Shown: positions 51,723 through 62,480 of the stretch, piece by piece
How positions within the stretch are numbered: the first letter of the stretch is position 1
How the letters are laid out: every line of letters starts with the position of its first letter
Origin: Flavobacterium daemonense
GTDB lineage: Bacteria; Bacteroidota; Bacteroidia; Flavobacteriales; Flavobacteriaceae
Direction: 5' to 3'
Assembly: GCF_007341385.1 (NCBI RefSeq)
Contig: NZ_VJYD01000004.1
Span: 124,001 to 188,000, forward strand
DNA: 64,000 nt
Program-made: the position numbers and the translations under genes
Notes under the pieces: model-generated
What the model was told of the DNA's origin: nothing
The model's input: the letters and a program-made list of their open reading frames with translations, nothing else
The model's database searches: none

Positions 51723-53222
51723 TTAGTATCCAGGATTTTGTTGCCAGTTTCCGTTTGAAAATTGAATTTCTTCAATAGGAAGCGGAAATAATTCGTTTTT
51801 ATTAGCTGTAAAACCAGGGATTTTTCCAACAGCTTTTCCAGTTCTTACCAAATCAAAGAAACGGTGTCCTTCGCCAAAAAGTTCTACTCTTCTTTCTGCA
51901 TAAATAAAATCAGTTAAAGCTTGTCCAGAAGCTGTGATATCGTGATTGTTATCACCAAAAGCGCGTCTTCTTACTTGATTTAAATAGTCTCTTGCTTTTG
52001 CATCATTATTTCCTGCACGACTATATGCTTCGGCAGCCATCAATAAAACATCTGCATAACGGATTGCTCTGTAGTTGTTTGGATTTGTCAAGTTCAAATC
52101 TCCCGCAGCATTTGCGCTTCTTTTTCTTGGAAGGTATTTTCTATTGAAATATCCTGTGTCTTCATTTCCTTTTCCGTAGCTCACGCCTTTTCCATTATCA
52201 TAAGAAGCATTTGCCGCAGCGAAAGCAGCAATATCCAAAATTGCAACATCTTTACGTTTGTCACCAGCTTCGAAAGCGTCAGCACCTTCTTTTGTTGGAA
52301 CGTTAAAACTGAAACCTGAAGAGAAAAGTGGCCCAGAATAATTTCTAACACCGCTAAATCCAACAGCTACGTTTCCTTCACTACACTGAAGACATCCAAA
52401 ACCTGCCCCTTCAACATCTGTATATTGTACTTCAAAAACAGATTCTGCTCCGTTTTCTCCGTCCATTTCAAAAATCGAATTATAATCGGTTACTAATGAA
52501 TATTTTCCTGATGTAATTACGCCATCAAGAGCAGATGCAGCTTGAGCAAATTTGCCTTCATATAAATATGCTTTTCCTAAAAGTGCCAATGCTGCACCTT
52601 TTGTAGCACGTCCTTTTTGAGAAGCAATTGGAGATAAATTAGCAGCAGCAAAAGTCAAATCGGCTTCAATCGAAGCGTAAACTTCTTCTTTACTAGAACG
52701 CGGTACTGTTTTTTCATCTCCAATTTTAAACCTAGCATCGCCTTTCATTGGTATACCACCAAACCATTTTACTAACTCAAACTGATAGTATGCTCTTAAA
52801 AAACGTGCTTCGGCTATAATTTGTGCTTTTCCTTGAAAATCGGTTTTATTTTGAAATTCAAGAATATAATTGGCTCTTTGAACACCTGCAAACATCCAAT
52901 TCCAGATATCTCTCAAATTGCTGTTTACCGGAGTGTGAATCATGTCATCAATTTGTTGCCAACCAATTACGTCTGTTGGGCTTTCTCCTCCGCATAATGT
53001 ATTATCTGAGGCTATTTCTCCTAATATAACATTAGCATATGTGGCTTGTAATAAATCATATGCAGCAATTAATGCTTGATCGTAATCGGCTTTTGAATTA
53101 AAATAGTTTTCAGAGTCGATAGAATATGCTGGTGTAGGATCTACGTAATCATCCGAACAAGAAATGCTTAAAGTCGAAAAAAGAATAAGCGTTATAACGG
53201 TTTTATATAAATGTTTTTTCAT
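51723..53222 (-). CDS. susD: RagB/SusD family nutrient-uptake lipoprotein
   Basis: 499 residues. Lipobox SISC with acylated C22. TPR-helical N-terminal part, SusD core, and a C-terminal RYADVLLMAAEAYSRAGN and YLNQVRRRAFGD block typical of the family. NYRAIRYADVLLMAAEAYSR is the clearest signature. It is a surface lid over the adjoining SusC barrel. It starts 11 bases after the susC stop on the same strand. Confidence 0.96.
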   Translation of the reverse strand: MKKHLYKTVITLILFSTLSISCSDDYVDPTPAYSIDSENYFNSKADYDQALIAAYDLLQATYANVILGEIASDNTLCGGESPTDVIGWQQIDDMIHTPVNSNLRDIWNWMFAGVQRANYILEFQNKTDFQGKAQIIAEARFLRAYYQFELVKWFGGIPMKGDARFKIGDEKTVPRSSKEEVYASIEADLTFAAANLSPIASQKGRATKGAALALLGKAYLYEGKFAQAASALDGVITSGKYSLVTDYNSIFEMDGENGAESVFEVQYTDVEGAGFGCLQCSEGNVAVGFSGVRNYSGPLFSSGFSFNVPTKEGADAFEAGDKRKDVAILDIAAFAAANASYDNGKGVSYGKGNEDTGYFNRKYLPRKRSANAAGDLNLTNPNNYRAIRYADVLLMAAEAYSRAGNNDAKARDYLNQVRRRAFGDNNHDITASGQALTDFIYAERRVELFGEGHRFFDLVRTGKAVGKIPGFTANKNELFPLPIEEIQFSNGNWQQNPGY

Positions 53223-53233
53223 TTTAATTGAAA

Positions 53234-56200
53234 TTAAAAATTAAGGTTAAGTCCCATTAAGTAAGTTCTTGGAATTGGATAAAAACCATAATCGATTCCC
53301 GCACCAATAGGCGACTGCGAAACATTGTCACGATTTCCTGGGCCAAATGAAGCGCCCGGATCAAAACCTTTATACTTTGTAAATGTGTATAAATTATTTA
53401 CCCCTAAATAAAGTCTTAACTTTGTAAGTCCTGCTTTTTGAGCCACATTTGGACTAAGAGAATATCCTAATTGAATATTTTGGATTCGTACATAAGACGC
53501 ATCTTCTACAAAATAATCAGAAAAAACATTGTTTGCCGTTGCGCCCGTTGTAACTCTAGGTGTTGAATTTGTTGACCCTTCGCCTGTCCATCGGTCTAAA
53601 ACATAATTGATACGATTTGCATCAGAAAGTGTTCTTTCGTAATTACGAACCATGTCATTTCCTACCGAAGCAAAAGTGTACATAGCAAAATCAACATTTT
53701 TGTAATTCATTTGGATATTGAAACCCATTGTAGCCGCCGGAATTGGATCACCAATATTGGTTTTATCATTGGTATCGATTTTTCCGTCTCCATTTACATC
53801 AACAAAACGAAGGTCGCCCGGAACTGCATTTGCACCCAAAGCAATTTGTGACGGATGTGCATCTATTTCTGCCTGATTTTGGAAAACTCCATCTGTTTTA
53901 TATCCGTAGAAATAACCCATCGGTTTTCCAATTTCCATGCGCGATGGTGCTGGCTGACCCACACCAAATGCGCCACCTTCAATAAATCCTGTTCCGTTGT
54001 TTACTTCCTGGACAACATTTTTAAGGAAAGTAACATTGTAGCCAAGACTCATATTAAATGAATCTGAGAATTTTTCTTTGTAATCAATAGCAAATTCAAA
54101 ACCTGAATTCTTCACCGATCCTGCATTTAAAGTTGGAGCACTTGCCCCTGGAGCTCCCGTTCCGTTTATTCCTGAAACTGGAATATTTGGCACTAATAAA
54201 TCTTTTCTGATATCACTAAAATAATCTGCTACGATGTACAATTTATCATTCAAGATCTTCATATCCAGACCGACATCGAATTTTTTAGCTTCTTCCCATT
54301 TTAAATTAGGATTTGGAACCTGTCCTGTAGCGCTTCCGTTTACGATTGCGCCATCAAAAACATACGTTGCTTCACCGTTCAAAAGTCCTAAATAACCATA
54401 ATTCGGAATTTGGTCATTTCCTAACGTTCCATAACTAGCTCTCAACTTCAAGAAACTGATTGCTTTTGATTCTCCAAAGAAATCTTCTTTCGAAATAATC
54501 CAACCTCCTGTAACTGAAGGAAAATATCCTACTTTATTTCCTGGTCCAAATTTTGTCGAAGCATCACGGCGAATCATTCCAGAGACTAAATATTTCTCTT
54601 TATAATCGTATTGAAGTCTTGCAAAATAAGACAATCTTCGCTGATCATAATTATAAGAACTGTTTGTAAGTGTTTCTGAAATTCCTTTGGTTAAAGAAAT
54701 ATCTGCAAATTCCCAAGAGTTATTTGGAACATCGTAACCAGTCGCTGTAAGTCCGTTGCCCCATTCTTTAAAGATTGTTGTACCAACAGTTCCTGTAATG
54801 TTATGTGCGTCGGCAATTTTTGTGGTATAAGTACCAAAAAGGTCAAATGAATAATTATTATCATTTACAGCACCTTGAGTAACAGAACTTCTTTGAACAT
54901 CAAAAACTTTTCCGCCGTAGCTTATTTGCTGTGCAAACGTTTTTGATTCGCTGTTTGAAGTATTAAAACCTATTGAACTTGAAAGCGTAAATCCTTTGAA
55001 GATTTTATAATCCAATCCGAAGTTTCCGTTTATTTTTTTGTAATTATAACTATTATGTGTATTAGCAATTTGCGCCAGCGGATTAATGATTTCGTTTCCT
55101 AATCCTGTAGTATTTGGCACTAGCGTAAAACTTCCGTCAGCATTATACGGACTTAAAGTCGCTGGAACATTCAAAGCATTAAACAACACCGATCCAAGTC
55201 CGTTTTCGTTTAATGTTTTTCTATTAAAATACGTGTAAATAACATTTGTCTTAAGTTTGATTTTACTGCTTAAATCGGCACCTAAACCAATTCTTGCCGT
55301 ATTTCTTAAATAACCCGATTTATCACCGCCAACGATTCCCTCTTGATCTAAATGCGAGCCACTGATCGAATACGTAATATTCTCTGAACCTCCAGAAATA
55401 GTCAAGTCGTTATTAATAATAGGAGCACCTTTCTGGAAAACTTCATCTTGCCAGTTTGTTCCTTTTCCTAGTCCGCTTACATTTGGATACGGAATTGGTT
55501 TTCCGCCATTTGCGTAGCTTTCATTCAATAAAAGAGCATATTCTGTAGCGTTTAAAGTTGGTAGTTTTCTAGAAGTTTCCTGAAATCCTGCGTAACTGTT
55601 GAACGAAACTTTAGTTTTAGAGTTCTTTTTACCCATTTTGGTTGTCACCAAAATAATTCCGTTGGCACCAATTGTTCCGTAAATCGCAGCTTGAGCATCT
55701 TTTAAAACGGTAATGGTTTCAATGTCATTTGGATTTAAAAGACCAAAATCTCCAACATATCCGTCAATAATAGCAGTTGGTGCATTTTGTCCGTTTGTCG
55801 CAACACCACGAATACGAATATCCAAAGGTGCGCCTGGAGCTCCAGACTGCGTGGTCACGTTTACACCCGAAACAGTTCCTTGCAACGCCTGTTCAATTCT
55901 CGCCGGTTTCAAGATATCCAGCGTTTTGCTGTCAACGACAGAAACGGCTCCCGTAATTTCTCGTTTCTTTTGAGTACCGTAACCAATAACCACTACCTCT
56001 TCTAGTGATTTTGCATCATCGATCATCTTAACGTTCATCTTGGTTCCAGAAACTGCAATTTCCTGCGTTCTGTAACCAATATAACTAAACACAAGTGAAG
56101 CTCCTTTTGGAACTCCGGTTAACTTAAAAGATCCGTCAAAGTCTGTGGTTGTACTCTGTGACGAACTTTTAACTTTTACATTTACGCCAGGCAATGATAA

Positions 56201-56299
56201 TCCCGACCCATCTACTACCGTACCGCTTACATCATAGGATTGCGCAAAGGCAAATGATGTACATAACGATAGTACAATTAGTAATAATTTCGATTTCAT
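53234..56299 (-). CDS. susC: SusC/RagA TonB-linked outer-membrane protein
   Basis: 1021 residues. Signal peptide 1-19 (ends AFAQ), carboxypeptidase-regulatory-like domain about 23-100, EEVVVIGYGTQKKREITGAV (the SusC TonB-box-like signature), plug about 130-240 with ARIEQALQGTVSGVNV and DIETITVLKDAQAAIYGTIGANG, then a 22-strand barrel. It is the importer paired with SusD. Promoter not found by consensus; an inverted repeat at 56448-56468 lies in the upstream region, between this gene and the regulator. Confidence 0.97.
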   Translation of the reverse strand: MKSKLLLIVLSLCTSFAFAQSYDVSGTVVDGSGLSLPGVNVKVKSSSQSTTTDFDGSFKLTGVPKGASLVFSYIGYRTQEIAVSGTKMNVKMIDDAKSLEEVVVIGYGTQKKREITGAVSVVDSKTLDILKPARIEQALQGTVSGVNVTTQSGAPGAPLDIRIRGVATNGQNAPTAIIDGYVGDFGLLNPNDIETITVLKDAQAAIYGTIGANGIILVTTKMGKKNSKTKVSFNSYAGFQETSRKLPTLNATEYALLLNESYANGGKPIPYPNVSGLGKGTNWQDEVFQKGAPIINNDLTISGGSENITYSISGSHLDQEGIVGGDKSGYLRNTARIGLGADLSSKIKLKTNVIYTYFNRKTLNENGLGSVLFNALNVPATLSPYNADGSFTLVPNTTGLGNEIINPLAQIANTHNSYNYKKINGNFGLDYKIFKGFTLSSSIGFNTSNSESKTFAQQISYGGKVFDVQRSSVTQGAVNDNNYSFDLFGTYTTKIADAHNITGTVGTTIFKEWGNGLTATGYDVPNNSWEFADISLTKGISETLTNSSYNYDQRRLSYFARLQYDYKEKYLVSGMIRRDASTKFGPGNKVGYFPSVTGGWIISKEDFFGESKAISFLKLRASYGTLGNDQIPNYGYLGLLNGEATYVFDGAIVNGSATGQVPNPNLKWEEAKKFDVGLDMKILNDKLYIVADYFSDIRKDLLVPNIPVSGINGTGAPGASAPTLNAGSVKNSGFEFAIDYKEKFSDSFNMSLGYNVTFLKNVVQEVNNGTGFIEGGAFGVGQPAPSRMEIGKPMGYFYGYKTDGVFQNQAEIDAHPSQIALGANAVPGDLRFVDVNGDGKIDTNDKTNIGDPIPAATMGFNIQMNYKNVDFAMYTFASVGNDMVRNYERTLSDANRINYVLDRWTGEGSTNSTPRVTTGATANNVFSDYFVEDASYVRIQNIQLGYSLSPNVAQKAGLTKLRLYLGVNNLYTFTKYKGFDPGASFGPGNRDNVSQSPIGAGIDYGFYPIPRTYLMGLNLNF

Positions 56300-56447
56300 A
56301 ATTAGTTAGTTTTTATTGAAAGATAAATTTATTTGTTCCGATTAGGAATTCCATAAATTCAACCTCAACAAAAAACATACATCTCAAAAAAAATGTTACT
56401 AATTTTAATATTTCGCAAAAAAAATATTGAAATGACTAATATTTACG

Positions 56448-56468
56448 AATGTTAATTTCTTTAACATT
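56448..56468. promoter_or_regulatory. Inverted repeat AATGTTAA-N5-TTAACATT upstream of susC
   Basis: Perfect 8-base arms with a 5-base spacer, 149 bases before the susC start. Dyad symmetry and position suit an operator for the locus regulator; not proved. Confidence 0.5.
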
Positions 56469-56540
56469 TGCATTACAAAATCTTAACAAAGACAAAATGT
56501 TGTGGTAATGTATAGTTTTTTTGACTGCTTTTTTGAGCTA

Positions 56541-59348
56541 CTATACAGCCAGAATATATTCTACTAAACCGATTTCGTGCTGCAAATCCATTTTTTTACG
56601 CAAACGGTATCTTTTTATCTCTACACTTCGCACTGAAATATTGAACAGCGGCGCAATTTCTTTCGACGAAAGATTCAAACGCAAATATGCACACAAACGA
56701 AGATCATTTGGAGTCAATAAAGGATGAAGCTGTTTGATTCTTTTTAGGAAATCTTTATCGGCATTATCGAAGGCTTCTTTAAAAACATTCCAAGAATCTT
56801 CTTCGGTAATATTTTTATTAATGGTACTGATAACCGATTTGATGTTTTTGCTGTCTCCTTCTCCCGAAGCTGTTTTCTTCAAATCTTCCTTAATGAAAGC
56901 CAGCAATTCATTTTTACTATTTAAACTCATCGTCGAAACTGCCAATTCTCTGCTTTTGTTGTCAACATCTTGAGAGAGCTGTTCGTTTCTCAGTTTCATC
57001 AATTGCTGTTCGTTTTCTAGTTCTTTTATTTCGAGCAAAAGATTATTCTCCTCAATAAGTTTCTCTTTTTGTTTTTGATAATAATTTCGATACGCTTTAT
57101 TGATAAAATACGCCAAGGCAAGCATCAACAGAAAATAAATAAAAACGGCAAGATTGGTCAAATACCAAGGTTTTGAAATTGTAAACGTGTAAACGGCGGT
57201 ATTTTCCAGAATCACATTAGCATATTTTGCTCTGACTTTAAAAGTATATTTTCCTGGCGAAAGATTTTTGAAATTCACATTGGCTTTTGTGCTCCATTCG
57301 CTCCATTCATTCTGAAAACCTTCCAGCAAATACTGATATTCTGTATTAATATATTTATTATACTCAGGAACAGTGTAGTTTAAAGTGATATTATTTTCAT
57401 TGGATGCAAAACTTCCTTCTTCTTGAATAGCAACATTTTTCAATGTTTCGTTTTGTTTGTTAATTGTAATATCTGAGATAAATACCGTGTAATTTTTAAA
57501 ACTTAGATCATCAATATTCAACGTATAATAACCATCTGTGGTTCCTATTAGATACGCTGATTTAGAAATTTGAGTGATATTTTCATACCCAAGCATTGAA
57601 TTTGTCAACGAAGCCGGAATCGGGATTACATTTTCCTTCAATTGATTACTCAATTTGCTGGCGGAGAAATAATGAATATAATTTTTAGAAAAGAGCCAAA
57701 TTTTATTCGAATTGTCCACAATCAGTTTCCCCGATGTGTATTCATCATTTTCAAAAATTGCACTTAAAACTGTGTCTTTTTCAAATTGTTTTGTTGCAGC
57801 ATTTAGTTTGAATATTCCGCCTTTGTATGCATAATAAATCGAATTATTGAACTTTGTCAAACTGGCGCGTATTCCTTTCTGCGGTGATTTATAGGTGTAA
57901 AAAATAGCAGTTTTAGAAAATGTATTATCTAATTTTAGTCTAAAAATTCCTTTGTATTCATGGCTTACATAAACATCTAGATTATTTGTGATTTCAAAAT
58001 ATCGGGAGGAATAATCGAATCCTTTGATTTTGTTTCGAAATACCCATTGATTATTGACTTTTTCTAAAACTGAAATTCCGTAATAATTTCCTTGAAGCAA
58101 TATATTTTTATTATTTGGAACCGGCTCAAACTTCCAACTTCCTGATGCCGAAAAAATACTTTTGGCCGAATCATTTGCCACGACAAAAGTCCCAGAATCA
58201 TGTCCGCAGAAAAGCGTATCCTCATAAACAAAAAGCGACCAAACTTGACCTTTTGTTCCGTTTATAAATTTAAAATCGCTATTGCTTTCAAGCGGTCTGC
58301 AAAAGAGTCCTTGATTTGTTCCGATGTATAAAAATCCTTTATAAACTGCCGAAGCGTAAACTGTTCCCAAAACTCCTGAATCATCAGTAAAACTATGTAC
58401 AGGAGACTGCATATTGATGCAGTTTATACCGTTATCAAGTCCAGCCCATAAATTCTGATCTTTATCTTCAAAAAGCGATAAAGCCGTGTTATTGCTTAAT
58501 CCTTTGCTTTGCGAAAGATGGTATTTTAATTTTCCAGAATCCGATAAAACAAAAATCCCGTTTGAAACTGTTCCTAAGGCGAAATTTCCATTTTGAAGTC
58601 GCTGACTACTGTAAACAAAGCTCGATTTCAATTCTGAATCAACATCGGTCACAAAACGTGTCAGGGAATTTTTGACCAATCTATACATTCCGTCAAGTTG
58701 TGTCTGAATCAATAAACCTTCATCTGTAGTAAAAATATTAGCGATGGTAAACTTCTTCAAAATAGGATCATCTGAAACTAATTTTGCTTTCCCGCTTTCA
58801 ATTTCAAAAAGCCCTTCTTTCAGCGTTTGAAAATAAATCGCGTTTTTTGGAGCAAAGGATTTTACAACGCCGTTTTTTGGAGCAATAATTTTAAATTGTT
58901 TGGTCTTGGTATCGTAAATATAAATTCGGTTAAGCGACTGAAACAAAACCCATTGATCATATTTCAATATATTCCAAAATTGCTCATCGTCGAGAATCTT
59001 GCTTTTAATTTGATCGCTGAGTGACGTATACTGCAATCTGCCGTCTGTTTTTCTGGTCCAGTAGCCAAAATTCATATACGTTCCTGTATAAATTTTGTTT
59101 CCAATTACTTTTACCGAGCGCAGAATAGTCTCATTTGGCGCACGATACAACTGCCAATTTGTTCCGTTGTATTCTAAAAGTCCGTCATTATTAGCAAAAT
59201 ACAAATAGTTCTGATCATCCTGCGAAATCATCCAACTCTGATTTCCAGCACCATATACAGAGGATGAATATTTGACAATTGGCGGAAATTCCTGTGCAAA
59301 CAAGAAAAAAGACAACAAGAGAAAAAGGGCAGAAAGTTTTGTTTTCAA
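56541..59348 (-). CDS. Membrane-spanning triple-Tyr/LuxR-type regulator of the polysaccharide locus
   Basis: 935 residues. Start is TTG (59346-59348), as the signal peptide (about 1-18) begins here and no ATG is available. Periplasmic beta-propeller repeats cover about 25-640, then a Y_Y_Y domain (about 650-735), a membrane helix (about 740-760), a coiled coil (760-825), and a C-terminal LuxR-type HTH (about 875-925, NLSSKEIAPLFNISVRSVEIK). There is no histidine kinase or receiver, so it is a one-component transmembrane regulator in place of the usual hybrid two-component system. It is codirectional with susC and lies 242 bases upstream. The ligand is probably a breakdown oligosaccharide. Confidence 0.88.
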   Translation of the reverse strand: MKTKLSALFLLLSFFLFAQEFPPIVKYSSSVYGAGNQSWMISQDDQNYLYFANNDGLLEYNGTNWQLYRAPNETILRSVKVIGNKIYTGTYMNFGYWTRKTDGRLQYTSLSDQIKSKILDDEQFWNILKYDQWVLFQSLNRIYIYDTKTKQFKIIAPKNGVVKSFAPKNAIYFQTLKEGLFEIESGKAKLVSDDPILKKFTIANIFTTDEGLLIQTQLDGMYRLVKNSLTRFVTDVDSELKSSFVYSSQRLQNGNFALGTVSNGIFVLSDSGKLKYHLSQSKGLSNNTALSLFEDKDQNLWAGLDNGINCINMQSPVHSFTDDSGVLGTVYASAVYKGFLYIGTNQGLFCRPLESNSDFKFINGTKGQVWSLFVYEDTLFCGHDSGTFVVANDSAKSIFSASGSWKFEPVPNNKNILLQGNYYGISVLEKVNNQWVFRNKIKGFDYSSRYFEITNNLDVYVSHEYKGIFRLKLDNTFSKTAIFYTYKSPQKGIRASLTKFNNSIYYAYKGGIFKLNAATKQFEKDTVLSAIFENDEYTSGKLIVDNSNKIWLFSKNYIHYFSASKLSNQLKENVIPIPASLTNSMLGYENITQISKSAYLIGTTDGYYTLNIDDLSFKNYTVFISDITINKQNETLKNVAIQEEGSFASNENNITLNYTVPEYNKYINTEYQYLLEGFQNEWSEWSTKANVNFKNLSPGKYTFKVRAKYANVILENTAVYTFTISKPWYLTNLAVFIYFLLMLALAYFINKAYRNYYQKQKEKLIEENNLLLEIKELENEQQLMKLRNEQLSQDVDNKSRELAVSTMSLNSKNELLAFIKEDLKKTASGEGDSKNIKSVISTINKNITEEDSWNVFKEAFDNADKDFLKRIKQLHPLLTPNDLRLCAYLRLNLSSKEIAPLFNISVRSVEIKRYRLRKKMDLQHEIGLVEYILAV

Positions 59349-59515
59349 ATCTATCGGGGTATTAATTTATTGTAAAAACAGTTCTAAAATAGCTTATTTT
59401 ATATAGAAACAACAAGTTTTTAATAAAAAAACTCCAATCCTAAAACAAAATGCACTTTACTGAATTAGTTAAAATTTGGAACAATCACCTTAACTAAACT
59501 CAATTCAAAATTGAT

Positions 59516-59523
59516 TACTTTTG
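59516..59523 (+). promoter_or_regulatory. -7 box of uvrA
   Basis: TACTTTTG, a perfect match, 18 bases before the ATG at 59542; it makes the upstream TTG at 59530 unlikely as the start because transcription would begin near there. Confidence 0.55.
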
Positions 59524-59541
59524 TAAAAATTGACTTTTTTT

Positions 59542-62337
59542 ATGCAAATTGATCTTTCTACACTCGACCCAAAGCAAAATATCATCATTAAAGGAGCACA
59601 AGTACATAATTTAAAAAATGTAAGTGTTGCGATTCCGCGAAACAAACTTGTTGTCATTACAGGGCTTTCAGGATCAGGCAAATCCAGTTTAGCGTTTGAT
59701 ACTTTATATGCCGAAGGACAGCGTCGTTATGTAGAAAGTTTATCATCATATGCGCGTCAGTTTTTGGGGCGTCTTGACAAACCAAAAGTAGAGTACATTA
59801 AAGGTATTGCACCGGCAATTGCAATTGAGCAAAAAGTCAATACTACAAATGCCCGTTCGACGGTTGGTACTTCTACCGAAATTTACGATTACATCAAACT
59901 TTTATATGCCCGAATTGGCCGTACTTTTTCTCCAATTTCTGGGCAAGAGGTTAAAAAAAATACGGTAAGCGATGTTATTTCCGATGTAAAAACATTGGAA
60001 CTTGACAGCAAATGGCTTTTATTGGCTCCGATTCATTTAGAAGAAGGACGACAACTAGAAGACAAACTAAAAGTGCTTTTACAACAAGGTTTTGCACGTA
60101 TATTAGTTGATAACGAAATGGTGCGTCTGGATGATTTTACAGCTTCTGATCTTCATTCGCTTGATAATAAAGATATTCTCTTAATTATTGACCGTATTGT
60201 TGTTAAAGAGGAAGAAGAATTCTACAATCGCCTTGCCGATGCTGTGCAAACTGCTTTTTTTGAAGGAAAAGGAATTTGTTTTCTGCAGGAATTAGGGACT
60301 GAAAAACGATTTTCATATTCTAATAATTTTGAACTTGACGGAATTACTTTTCTAGAACCAAATGTTCATTTATTCAGTTTTAATAATCCGTACGGCGCTT
60401 GCCCAGTTTGTGAGGGTTACGGAAATATTATTGGCATCGATGCCGATTTAGTGGTTCCAAATACTTCTTTGTCTGTTTTTGAAAGTGCCATTTATCCGTG
60501 GCGAGGCGAAAGCATGAGCTGGTACAAGGATGAATTGGTAAAACACGCTTATAAATTTGATTTTCCTATTCACAAGCCGTATTTTCAATTATCTGAAGAG
60601 CAAAAAGATTTGCTTTGGAAAGGAAATCAATATTTTCAGGGATTAAATGATTTTTTCAGAGAATTAGAAGAGAAAAATTATAAAATACAAAACCGCGTAA
60701 TGTTGTCGCGCTACCGCGGAAAAACAAAATGCCACGCTTGTCGTGGAAAACGTTTACGCGAAGAAGCTTCTTATGTGAAAATTAACGGCAAAACAGTTTC
60801 AGAATTAGTCGATTTGCCTATTAGACATTTGGTTACTTTTTTCAAAAACATTGAATTAAATGTTTATGAAGCGCAAATTGCAAAACGATTAATGGTTGAA
60901 ATCAATAATCGTCTGTCTTTTTTGACTGAAGTTGGCTTAGATTATCTTACATTAAATAGAAATTCTTCAACTCTTTCTGGAGGAGAATCGCAGCGTATTA
61001 ATCTTGCGACTTCATTAGGAAGTAGTTTGGTTGGTTCAATGTATATTTTAGATGAGCCGAGTATTGGCTTGCATCCTAAAGATTCTGAACGTCTTATCAA
61101 GGTTTTGCTTTCTCTCCGCGATTTAGGAAACACGGTTATTGTGGTGGAGCACGACGAAGATATCATGAAAGCTGCCGATATGATTATTGATATTGGTCCC
61201 GAAGCAGGAACTTTTGGCGGAAATTTAGTCGCTCAGGGTACTTATGAAGAAATCTTAAAATCAGATTCGCTTACAGCCAAATATTTGAATGGCGATTTAG
61301 AGATTTCGGTTCCAAAAAGAAGACGAAAATTCAAAAATCATATTGATATTATTGGCGCGAGAGAAAACAACTTAAAAAATATTGACGTTACTTTTCCGCT
61401 TGATGTTTTAACCGTTGTAACAGGAGTTTCAGGAAGTGGAAAAAGTACTTTGATTAAAAAGATTTTATTTCCTGCCATGCAGAAAAAACTGGAAAATGCA
61501 GCCGAAAAAGCGGGGCAATTCAGTGAAATCAAAGGCTCTTTTTCTCAAATCAAACATATTGAATATGTCGATCAAAATCCGATTGGAAGAAGTTCAAGAT
61601 CAAATCCTGTAACGTATATCAAAGCATATGATGATATCCGAGATTTATATGCAAAAGAAAAACTTTCGAAAATAAGAGGTTATCAAGCCAAACATTTTTC
61701 ATTTAACGTTGATGGCGGCCGATGCGAAACCTGTAAAGGTGAAGGTTCGATAAACATCGAAATGGTTTTCATGGCCGATGTTTCTCTGCCATGCGAAACT
61801 TGTGGCGGAAAACGTTTCAAAAAGGAAATTTTAGAAGTTACTTTTGACAATCAAAACATCAATGATATTTTAACCATGACAATTGATGATGCGATTGCTT
61901 TTTTTGAAAAAAACAAACAATCTAAAATTACTCAAAAACTGCAGCCTTTGCAAGATGTTGGATTAGGATATGTACAATTAGGACAATCGTCTTCTACTCT
62001 TTCTGGTGGTGAGGCGCAGCGTATTAAATTGGCTTCATTTTTAGTTAAAGGAGCAACAAAAGATAAAGCACTCTTCGTTTTCGACGAACCAACAACTGGT
62101 CTGCATTTTCATGATATTAAAAAATTATTGGCTTCATTTGATGCTTTGATCGAAAAAGGTCATTCGATAATTGTAATTGAACACAATCTTGATTTAATTA
62201 AATGCGCCGATTGGATTATTGATCTTGGCCCAGAAGGTGGTGAAAACGGAGGTCATTTATTAGCAGCCGGAACACCTGAAGATATTGTAAAAGTAAAGGA
62301 ATCTGTAACTGGGATTTATTTGAAAGACAAACTTTAA
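59542..62337 (+). CDS. uvrA: Excinuclease ABC subunit UvrA
   Basis: Damage-recognition ATPase of nucleotide excision repair, 931 residues from the ATG at 59542. Two ABC domains: Walker [10 protein letters not shown] near residue 40 and GVSGSGKST near residue 635; signatures LSGGESQRI and LSGGEAQRI; Walker [10 protein letters not shown] and VFDEPTTGL. Zinc motifs CPVCEGYG...CHACRGK in the first and CETCKGEG...CETCGGK in the second. Normal length. A mirrored array and terminator follow. Confidence 0.98.
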   Translation: MQIDLSTLDPKQNIIIKGAQVHNLKNVSVAIPRNKLVVITGLSGSGKSSLAFDTLYAEGQRRYVESLSSYARQFLGRLDKPKVEYIKGIAPAIAIEQKVNTTNARSTVGTSTEIYDYIKLLYARIGRTFSPISGQEVKKNTVSDVISDVKTLELDSKWLLLAPIHLEEGRQLEDKLKVLLQQGFARILVDNEMVRLDDFTASDLHSLDNKDILLIIDRIVVKEEEEFYNRLADAVQTAFFEGKGICFLQELGTEKRFSYSNNFELDGITFLEPNVHLFSFNNPYGACPVCEGYGNIIGIDADLVVPNTSLSVFESAIYPWRGESMSWYKDELVKHAYKFDFPIHKPYFQLSEEQKDLLWKGNQYFQGLNDFFRELEEKNYKIQNRVMLSRYRGKTKCHACRGKRLREEASYVKINGKTVSELVDLPIRHLVTFFKNIELNVYEAQIAKRLMVEINNRLSFLTEVGLDYLTLNRNSSTLSGGESQRINLATSLGSSLVGSMYILDEPSIGLHPKDSERLIKVLLSLRDLGNTVIVVEHDEDIMKAADMIIDIGPEAGTFGGNLVAQGTYEEILKSDSLTAKYLNGDLEISVPKRRRKFKNHIDIIGARENNLKNIDVTFPLDVLTVVTGVSGSGKSTLIKKILFPAMQKKLENAAEKAGQFSEIKGSFSQIKHIEYVDQNPIGRSSRSNPVTYIKAYDDIRDLYAKEKLSKIRGYQAKHFSFNVDGGRCETCKGEGSINIEMVFMADVSLPCETCGGKRFKKEILEVTFDNQNINDILTMTIDDAIAFFEKNKQSKITQKLQPLQDVGLGYVQLGQSSSTLSGGEAQRIKLASFLVKGATKDKALFVFDEPTTGLHFHDIKKLLASFDALIEKGHSIIVIEHNLDLIKCADWIIDLGPEGGENGGHLLAAGTPEDIVKVKESVTGIYLKDKL

Positions 62338-62480
62338 GTAAAGCTTTAGGCTTTAGGTAATACGCTTTAGACTTTTACTTTTAGGAATAAAATAAAAAAA
62401 CAGCTATAAATAGCTGTTTTTTTGTTTGTTTTTAGGTTTGATTTTGCTTATAGCTTACGGCTTAAAGCCTAAAGCATAAA
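62338..62480. repeat. Mirrored CTTTAGG array around the uvrA terminator
   Basis: Direct words AGCTTTAGGCTTTAGG (62342-62357) and GCTTTAG precede. Complements (GCTTATAGCTTACGGC and TTAAAGCCTAAAGC) follow to 62476. Between is the terminator at 62395-62425. Confidence 0.75.
62395..62425. terminator. Bidirectional terminator after uvrA
   Basis: AAAAAACAGCTAT-aa-ATAGCTGTTTTTTT; convergent genes end at 62337 and 62481. Confidence 0.85.

Noticed and set aside
59345..59352. TAGATTTG on the minus strand over the regulator start codon
   Set aside because: It matches the -7 consensus but would put the transcription start inside the signal peptide, so it is taken as chance.
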